Translations under genes and position numbers: made by a program | Shown: piece by piece, positions 56,024-64,000 of the stretch | Position numbering within the stretch: position 1 is the first letter of the stretch | How the letters are laid out: each line of letters starts with the position of its first letter | NCBI RefSeq assembly: GCF_029227915.1 | Contig: NC_079882.1 | Location: 18,304,501-18,368,500, forward strand | Direction of reading: 5' to 3' | Length of the DNA: 64,000 nucleotides | Source of the DNA: Hydractinia symbiolongicarpus | Taxonomy: Eukaryota > Cnidaria > Hydrozoa > Anthoathecata > Hydractiniidae | The notes under the pieces: model-generated | The model's input: only the letters and a program-made list of their open reading frames with translations | Databases searched by the model: none | What the model was told of the DNA's origin: nothing

Positions 56024-56234
56024 TTTCGCGCAATTTAATTTTCGCGCACGTTTTAAAAAAATATTTCGCGCACTCAATGCGCTAAAACTTAGTAATTTCG
56101 GTCAATCAATTGTTCGCGCAACGGCTCCACGAAACAATCAGATCTGCGGGAAAATGTCATGAGCTAAGGAATATCCACTGTCCTTTAGTTGCAGAAATTG
56201 TTATTGGATACGACACAAAAAATCATATAATGTT

Positions 56235-59200
56235 TCTCTGAAAAACCAATAGTAGTGGCACCAACCCTGTGATCTGGAGCGATAGGGTATCATGCTAGCG
56301 GTATACAGGCCATATTTCCGCTAACAAACACCGTTGGGCATGCCCTAAAAAGACACTTTTTGATTGTGTAAAAAATTGACATTAATGGGACCAACCACAT
56401 GGATGGGCATTATAGGGCGGCACTCGAATAGAAATAAGTCCATACTTCCACAAACAAAAACTGTTAGGCATGCCCTCATCAGATACTTTTTGATTGTGTA
56501 AAAAATTGATTTGGGACCAACCACATGGATTGGCATTATAGGGCGGAACTTCAATAGAATTGAGGTCATATTTCCGAAAAAAAACACTGTTAGGCATACC
56601 CTCATTAGATACTTTGCGATTGTGTAAAAAATGGCAATAATGGGTCCAGTCACATGAATTGGCATTATAGGGCGGCACTTCAATAGAATTGAGGTCATAT
56701 TTCCGAAAAAAAAACACTGTTAGGCATGCCCTCATCAGATACTTTGTGATTGTGTAAAAAATGGCAATAATGGGTCCAGTCACATGAATTGGCATTATAG
56801 GGCGGCACTTCAATAGAATTGAGGTCACATTTCCGCAAACAAACACTGTTAGGCATGCCCTCATCAGATACTTTTTGACTGTGTGAAAAATGGTCAATAA
56901 TGGGAGCAACCACATGAATTGGCATTATAGGGCGGCACTTCAATAGAATTAAGGCCATATTTCCGCAAAACAAACACTGTTAGGCATGCCCTCATCAGAT
57001 ACTTTGTGATTGTGTAAAAAATTGACAATAATGGGACCAACCACATGGATTGCCATTATAGGGCGGCACTTCAATAGAATTGAGGTCATATTTCCACAAA
57101 CAAACACTTTTAGGCATGCTCTCAAAAGATACTTTGTGATTGTGTAACAAATGGCAATAATGGGTCAGTCACATGAATTGGCATTCTAGGGCGGCACTAC
57201 AAAAGAATTAGGGCTATATTTCCGCAAAACAAACACTGTTAGGTATGCCCTCATCAGATACTTTGTGATTGTGTAAAAAATGGCAATAATGGGTCCAGTC
57301 ACATGAATTGGCGTTATAGGGCGGCACTGCAATAGAATTAAGGCCATATTTACGCAAACAAACACTGTTAGGCATGCCCTCGTCAGATACTTTGTGATTG
57401 TGTAAAAAATGGCAATAATGGGTCCAGTCACATGGATTGGCATTATAAGGCGGCACTGCAATAGAATTAAGGCTATATTTCCGCAAACAAACACTGTTAG
57501 GCATGCCCTCATCAGATACTTTTTGACTGTGTAAAAAATGGACAATATTGGGAGCAACCACATGGATTGGCATTATAGGGCGGCACTTCAATAGAATTGA
57601 GGTCATATTTACGAAAAAACACACTGTTAGGCATGCCCTCAAAAGATAGCTTTTGTTTGTGTGAAAAATTGACAATAATGGGACCAACCACATGGATTGG
57701 CATTATAGGGCGGTTGTTCAATAGAATTAAGGCCATATTTCCGCAAACAAACACTGTTAGGCATGCTCTCAAAAGATACTTTGTGATTGTGTAAAAATTG
57801 ACAATAATGGGACCAACCACATGGATTGGAATTATGGGGCTGCCCTTCAATAGAATTAAGGCCATATTTCTGCAAACAGACACAGTTGGTACGCCCTGGA
57901 AAGATACTTTGTGATTGTGTAAATAATTGACAATAGTGGGACTAACCACATGGATTGGCATTATAGGGCGGAACTTCATTAGAATTGAGGTCATATTTCC
58001 GAAAACAAACACTGTTACGCATGCTCTCAAAAGATACTTTGTGATTGTGTAAAAAATGGCAATAATGGGTCCAGTCACATGAGTCGGCATTATAAGGCGG
58101 CACTTTAATAGAATTGAGGTCATATTTCCAAAAAAAAAAAAAACTGTTAGGCATGCCCTCATCAAATACTTTGTGATTATGTAAGAAATTGACAATAATC
58201 GGTCCAACCACGTGGATTGTCATTATAGGGCGGCACTGCAATAGAATTAAGGCCATATTTACGCACACAAACACTGTTAGGCATGCCCTCATCAGATCCT
58301 TTTTGATTGTGTAAAAAATGGACAATAATGGGTCCAACTACATGAATTGGCATTATAGGGCGCCACTTCAATAGAATCAAAGCCATATTTCCGCAAAACA
58401 AACACTGTTAGGCATGCCCTCATCAGATACTTTGTGATTGTGAAAAAAAAATTAACAATAATGGGACCAACCACATTGATTGGCATTATAGGGCGGCACT
58501 TCAATAGAATTGAGGTCATATTTCCACAAACAAACACTTTTAGGCATGCTCTCAAAAGATACTTTGTGATTGTGTAAAAAATGGCAATAATGGGTCCAGT
58601 CACATGAATTGGCATTATAGGGCGGCACTTCAATAGAATTGAGGTCACATTTCCGCAAACAAACACTGTTAGGCATGCCCTCATCAGATACTTTTTGACT
58701 GTGTGAAAAATGGTCAATAATGGGAGCAACCACATGAATTGGCATTATAGGGCGGCACTTCAATAGAATTAAGGCCATATTTCCGCAAAACAAACACTGT
58801 TAGGCATTCCCTCATCAGATACTTTGTGATTGTGTAAAAAATTGACAATAATGGGACCAACCACATGGATTGCCATTATAGGGCGGCAATTCAATAGAAT
58901 TGAGGTCATATTTCCACAAACAAACACTTTTAGGCATGCTCTCAAAAGATACTTTGTGATTGTGTAACAAATGGCAATAATGGGTCAGTCACATGAATTG
59001 GCATTCTAGGGCGGCACTACAAAAGAATTAGGGCTATATTTCCGCAAAACAAACACTGTTAGGTATGCCCTCATCAGATACTTTGTGATTGTGTAAAAAA
59101 TGGCAATAATGGGTCCAGTCACATGAATTGGCGTTATAGGGCGGCACTTCAATAGAATTAAGGCCATATTTACGCAAACAAACACTGTTAGGCATGCCCT

Positions 59201-62200
59201 CGTCAGATACTTTGTGATTGTGTAAAAAATGGCAATAATGGGTCCAGTCACATGGATTGGCATTATAAGGCGGCACTGCAATAGAATTAAGGCTATATTT
59301 CCGCAAACAAACACTGTTAGGCATGCCCTCATCAGATACTTTTTGACTGTGTAAAAAATGGACAATATTGGGAGCAACCACATGGATTGGCATTATAGGG
59401 CGGCACTTCAATAGAATTGAGGTCATATTTACGAAAAAACACACTGTTAGGCATGCCCTCAAAAGATAGCTTTTGTTTGTGTGAAAAATTGACAATAATG
59501 GGACCAACCACATGGATTGGCATTATAGGGCGGTTGTTCAATAGAATTAAGGCCATATTTCCGCAAACAAACACTGTTAGGCATGCTCTCAAAAGATACT
59601 TTGTGATTGTGTAAAAATTGACAATAATGGGACCAACCACATGGATTGGAATTATGGGGCTGCCCTTCAATAGAATTAAGGCCATATTTCTGCAAACAGA
59701 CACAGTTGGTATGCCCTGGAAAGATACTTTGTGATTGTGTAAATAATTGACAATAGTGGGACTAACCACATGGATTGGCATTATAGGGCGGAACTTCATT
59801 AGAATTGAGGTCATATTTCCGAAAACAAACACTGTTACGCATGCTCTCAAAAGATACTTTGTGATTGTGTAAAAAATGGCAATAATGGGTCCAGTCACAT
59901 GAGTCGGCATTATAAGGCGGCACTTTAATAGAATTGAGGTCATATTTCCAAAAAAAAAAAAAAACTGTTAGGCATGCCCTCATCAAATACTTTGTGATTA
60001 TGTAAGAAATTGACAATAATCGGTCCAACCACGTGGATTGTCATTATAGGGCGGCACTGCAATAGAATTAAGGCCATATTTACGCAAACAAACACTGTTA
60101 GGCATGCCCTCATCAGATCCTTTTTGATTGTGTAAAAAATGGACAATAATGGGTCCAACTACATGAATTGGCATTATAGGGCGCCACTTCAATAGAATCA
60201 AAGCCATATTTCCGCAAAACAAACACTGTTAGGCATGCCCTCATCAGATACTGTGTGATTGTGAAAAAAAAATTAACAATAATGGGACCAACCACATTGA
60301 TTGGAATTATGGGGCTGCCCTTCAATAGAATTGAGGTCATATTTACGAAAAAACACACTGTTAGGCATGCCCTCAAAAGATAGCTTTTGTTTGTGTGAAA
60401 AATTGACAGTAATGGGACCAACCAGATGGATTGGCATTATAGGGCGGTTGTTCAATAGAATTTAGGCCATATTTCCGCAAACAAACACTGTTAGGCATGC
60501 TCTCAAAAGATACTTTGTGATTGTGTAAAAAATGGCAATAATGGGTCCAGTCACATGGATTAGCATTATAGGGCGGAACTTCAATAGAATTGAGATCATA
60601 TTTCCGAAAACAAACACTGTTACGCATGCTCTCAAAAGATACTTTGTGATTGTGTAAAAAATTGACAGTAATGAGATCCACCACATGGATTGGCATTATA
60701 GGGCGGAACTTCAACACAATTGAGGCCATATTTCCGCAAACAAAACTGTTAGGCATGCCCTCATCAGATACTTTGTGATTGTGTAAAAAATTGACAATAA
60801 TGGGGACAAACCACATGGATTGGCAGTATAAGGCGGAACGTCAATAGAATTGAGGTCATATTTCAGCAAACAAACCATGCTTGGCATGCCCTCAAAAGAT
60901 ATTTTTTGTTTGTGTGAAGAATTGACATTAATGTGACTAACCACATGGATTGGAATTATGGGGCGGCACTTCAATAGAATTAAGGCCATATTTCCGAAAA
61001 AAAACACTGTTAGGCATGCTCTCAAAAGACACTTTGTGATTGTGTGAAAAATTGAGAATAATGGGACCAACCACATGAATTGGCATTATAGGGCGGCACT
61101 GCAATAGAATTGAGGTCACACTTCCGAAAAAAAACACCGTTAGGCATGCCCTCATCAGGTACTTTTTGATTGTGTAAAAAATTGACAATAATGGGACCAA
61201 CCTAATGGATTGCCATTGTAGGGCGGCACTTCAATAGAATTAAGGCCATATTTACGCAAACAAACACTGTTAGGCATGCCCTCGTCAGATACTTTGTGAT
61301 TGTGTAAAAAATGGCAATAATGGGTCCAGTCACATGGATTGGCATTATAAGGCGGCACTGCAATAGAATTAAGGCTATATTTCCGCAAACAAACACTGTT
61401 AGGCATGCCCTCATCAGATACTTTTTGACTGTGTAAAAAATGGACAATATTGGGAGCAACCACATGGATTGGCATTATAGGGCGGCACTTCAATAGAATT
61501 GAGGTCATATTTACGAAAAAACACACTGTTAGGCATGCCCTCAAAAGATAGCTTTTGTTTGTGTGAAAAATTGACAATAATGGGACCAACCACATGGATT
61601 GGCATTATAGGGCGGTTGTTCAATAGAATTAAGGCCATATTTCCGCAAACAAACACTGTTAGGCATGCTCTCAAAAGATACTTTGTGATTGTGTAAAAAT
61701 TGACAATAATGGGACCAACCACATGGATTGGAATTATGGGGCTGCCCTTCAATAGAATTAAGGCCATATTTCTGCAAACAGACACAGTTGGTACGCCCTG
61801 GAAAGATACTTTGTGATTGTGTAAATAATTGACAATAGTGGGACTAACCACATGGATTGGCATTATAGGGCGGAACTTCATTAGAATTGAGGTCATATTT
61901 CCGAAAACAAACACTGTTACGCATGCTCTCAAAAGATACTTTGTGATTGTGTAAAAAATGGCAATAATGGGTCCAGTCACATGAGTCGGCATTATAAGGC
62001 GGCACTTTAATAGAATTGAGGTCATATTTCCAAAAAAAAAAAAAACTGTTAGGCATGCCCTCATCAAATACTTTGTGATTATGTAAGAAATTGACAATAA
62101 TCGGTCCAACCACGTGGATTGTCATTATAGGGCGGCACTGCAATAGAATTAAGGCCATATTTACGCACACAAACACTGTTAGGCATGCCCTCATCAGATC

Positions 62201-64000
62201 CTTTTTGATTGTGTAAAAAATGGACAATAATGGGTCCAACTACATGAATTGGCATTATAGGGCGCCACTTCAATAGAATCAAAGCCATATTTCCGCAAAA
62301 CAAACACTGTTAGGCATGCCCTCATCAGATACTTTGTGATTGTGAAAAAAAAATTAACAATAATGGGACCAACCACATTGATTGGCATTATAGGGCGGCA
62401 CTTCAATAGAATTGAGGTCATATTTCCACAAACAAACACTTTTAGGCATGCTCTCAAAAGATACTTTGTGATTGTGTAAAAAATGGCAATAATGGGTCCA
62501 GTCACATGAATTGGCATTATAGGGCGGCACTTCAATAGAATTGAGGTCACATTTCCGCAAACAAACACTGTTAGGCATGCCCTCATCAGATACTTTTTGA
62601 CTGTGTGAAAAATGGTCAATAATGGGAGCAACCACATGAATTGGCATTATAGGGCGGCACTTCAATAGAATTAAGGCCATATTTCCGCAAAACAAACACT
62701 GTTAGGCATTCCCTCATCAGATACTTTGTGATTGTGTAAAAAATTGACAATAATGGGACCAACCACATGGATTGCCATTATAGGGCGGCAATTCAATAGA
62801 ATTGAGGTCATATTTCCACAAACAAACACTTTTAGGCATGCTCTCAAAAGATACTTTGTGATTGTGTAACAAATGGCAATAATGGGTCAGTCACATGAAT
62901 TGGCATTCTAGGGCGGCACTACAAAAGAATTAGGGCTATATTTCCGCAAAACAAACACTGTTAGGTATGCCCTCATCAGATACTTTGTGATTGTGTAAAA
63001 AATGGCAATAATGGGTCCAGTCACATGAATTGGCGTTATAGGGCGGCACTTCAATAGAATTAAGGCCATATTTACGCAAACAAACACTGTTAGGCATGCC
63101 CTCGTCAGATACTTTGTGATTGTGTAAAAAATGGCAATAATGGGTCCAGTCACATGGATTGGCATTATAAGGCGGCACTGCAATAGAATTAAGGCTATAT
63201 TTCCGCAAACAAACACTGTTAGGCATGCCCTCATCAGATACTTTTTGACTGTGTAAAAAATGGACAATATTGGGAGCAACCACATGGATTGGCATTATAG
63301 GGCGGCACTTCAATAGAATTGAGGTCATATTTACGAAAAAACACACTGTTAGGCATGCCCTCAAAAGATAGCTTTTGTTTGTGTGAAAAATTGACAATAA
63401 TGGGACCAACCACATGGATTGGCATTATAGGGCGGTTGTTCAATAGAATTAAGGCCATATTTCCGCAAACAAACACTGTTAGGCATGCTCTCAAAAGATA
63501 CTTTGTGATTGTGTAAAAATTGACAATAATGGGACCAACCACATGGATTGGAATTATGGGGCTGCCCTTCAATAGAATTAAGGCCATATTTCTGCAAACA
63601 GACACAGTTGGTATGCCCTGGAAAGATACTTTGTGATTGTGTAAATAATTGACAATAGTGGGACTAACCACATGGATTGGCATTATAGGGCGGAACTTCA
63701 TTAGAATTGAGGTCATATTTCCGAAAACAAACACTGTTACGCATGCTCTCAAAAGATACTTTGTGATTGTGTAAAAAATGGCAATAATGGGTCCAGTCAC
63801 ATGAGTCGGCATTATAAGGCGGCACTTTAATAGAATTGAGGTCATATTTCCAAAAAAAAAAAAAAACTGTTAGGCATGCCCTCATCAAATACTTTGTGAT
63901 TATGTAAGAAATTGACAATAATCGGTCCAACCACGTGGATTGTCATTATAGGGCGGCACTGCAATAGAATTAAGGCCATATTTACGCAAACAAACACTGT
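56235..64000. repeat. Satellite DNA, about 130 bp monomer, higher-order repeats of 1820 and 3902 bp
   Basis: Each monomer has GTTAGGCATGCCCTCATCAG, CTTTGTGATTGTGTAAAAAA, ACAATAATGGGACCAACCAC and GCATTATAGGGCGGCACTTC. Spacing between successive GGCATGCCCTC cores is 126-131 bp, giving about 59 monomers in the window with the array running off the right edge. 56745-58565 repeats at +1820 (14 monomers). 57350-60000 repeats at +3902 (30 monomers). The first monomer (56235-56340) is diverged, as expected at an array edge. Poly-A length near 58131, 59950, 62033 and 63851 varies between copies. Long minus-strand open frames are a by-product. Confidence 0.95.

Noticed and set aside
57512-58207. A 231-codon minus-strand open frame, and many similar ones up to 63930
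   Set aside because: It lies wholly within the 130 bp satellite, is repeated with the array, and competes with open frames in the other two phases. It is treated as a by-product of the satellite, not a gene.

Overview
The window looks like a gene-poor, transposon-packed stretch of an animal genome, most likely a cnidarian and possibly a hydrozoan. The DNA is AT-rich with introns. Its coding remnants belong to families common in cnidarian genomes: SAP-SWIM-YqaJ proteins, Ulp1-PHD proteins, CR1-like LINEs whose first ORF carries PHD and CCCH fingers, Ty3/gypsy and copia-like pol, and protein-primed DNA polymerase B. This taxonomic placement is inference from content; there is no rRNA or mitochondrial marker. 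The only convincing host gene piece is a terminal exon of a Jupiter/HN1-like (JPT) gene at 28407-28738 (+).

Layout. 1-9973: about 2.3 nearly identical tandem copies of a 4.35 kb unit. Each unit holds a frameshifted reverse transcriptase, a THAP-domain remnant, a tRNA-derived SINE, and a broken SAP-SWIM-YqaJ gene split by a palindromic MITE. 9990-12039: a pogo/Tigger-type transposon with a TA target duplication, a decayed transposase and a HIRAN-domain ORF on the opposite strand. 12152-12505: an ORF with a degenerate 2A-like motif and a cysteine-protease-like motif. 13770-17036: a dead DNA polymerase B of Polinton/Maverick type, split by a 841 bp element (15819-16659) whose ends match the pogo element. 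18342-18829: a GGCGTT-rich inverted-repeat element. 19545-25650: a CR1-like LINE interrupted by a 1.66 kb PIF/Harbinger element. 25780-32002: small MITEs, the JPT exon, a Helitron 3' end, a GC-rich island, and an inverted-repeat element beside a 50 nt palindrome.

32640-43300 is a nest of insertions. A second LINE (minus strand, containing a MITE with a clean 5 bp TSD) abuts a Ty3/gypsy pol remnant. That remnant is split by a 7.4 kb element (35194-42607) with inverted ends, subterminal repeats and an 8-10 bp target duplication. Inside the 7.4 kb element lie an unrecognised multi-exon gene, an inverted SINE copy, a TIR element carrying MULE/ZSWIM3-like N-terminal exons plus Ulp1-PHD, and a second HIRAN-associated fragment. 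45.7-54.1 kb holds tandem duplications, a copia-like pol remnant and a Helitron-like family with three end-to-end copies. 56235-64000 and beyond is a satellite of about 130 bp monomers arranged in 1820 bp and 3902 bp higher-order repeats.

Nearly every element is broken by stops, frameshifts or nested insertions, so the window reads as a layered record of insertion events. The most distinctive feature is the repeated pairing of a HIRAN-like cargo ORF with pogo-type ends. Inserted elements repeatedly split older coding sequence cleanly enough to give relative dates.
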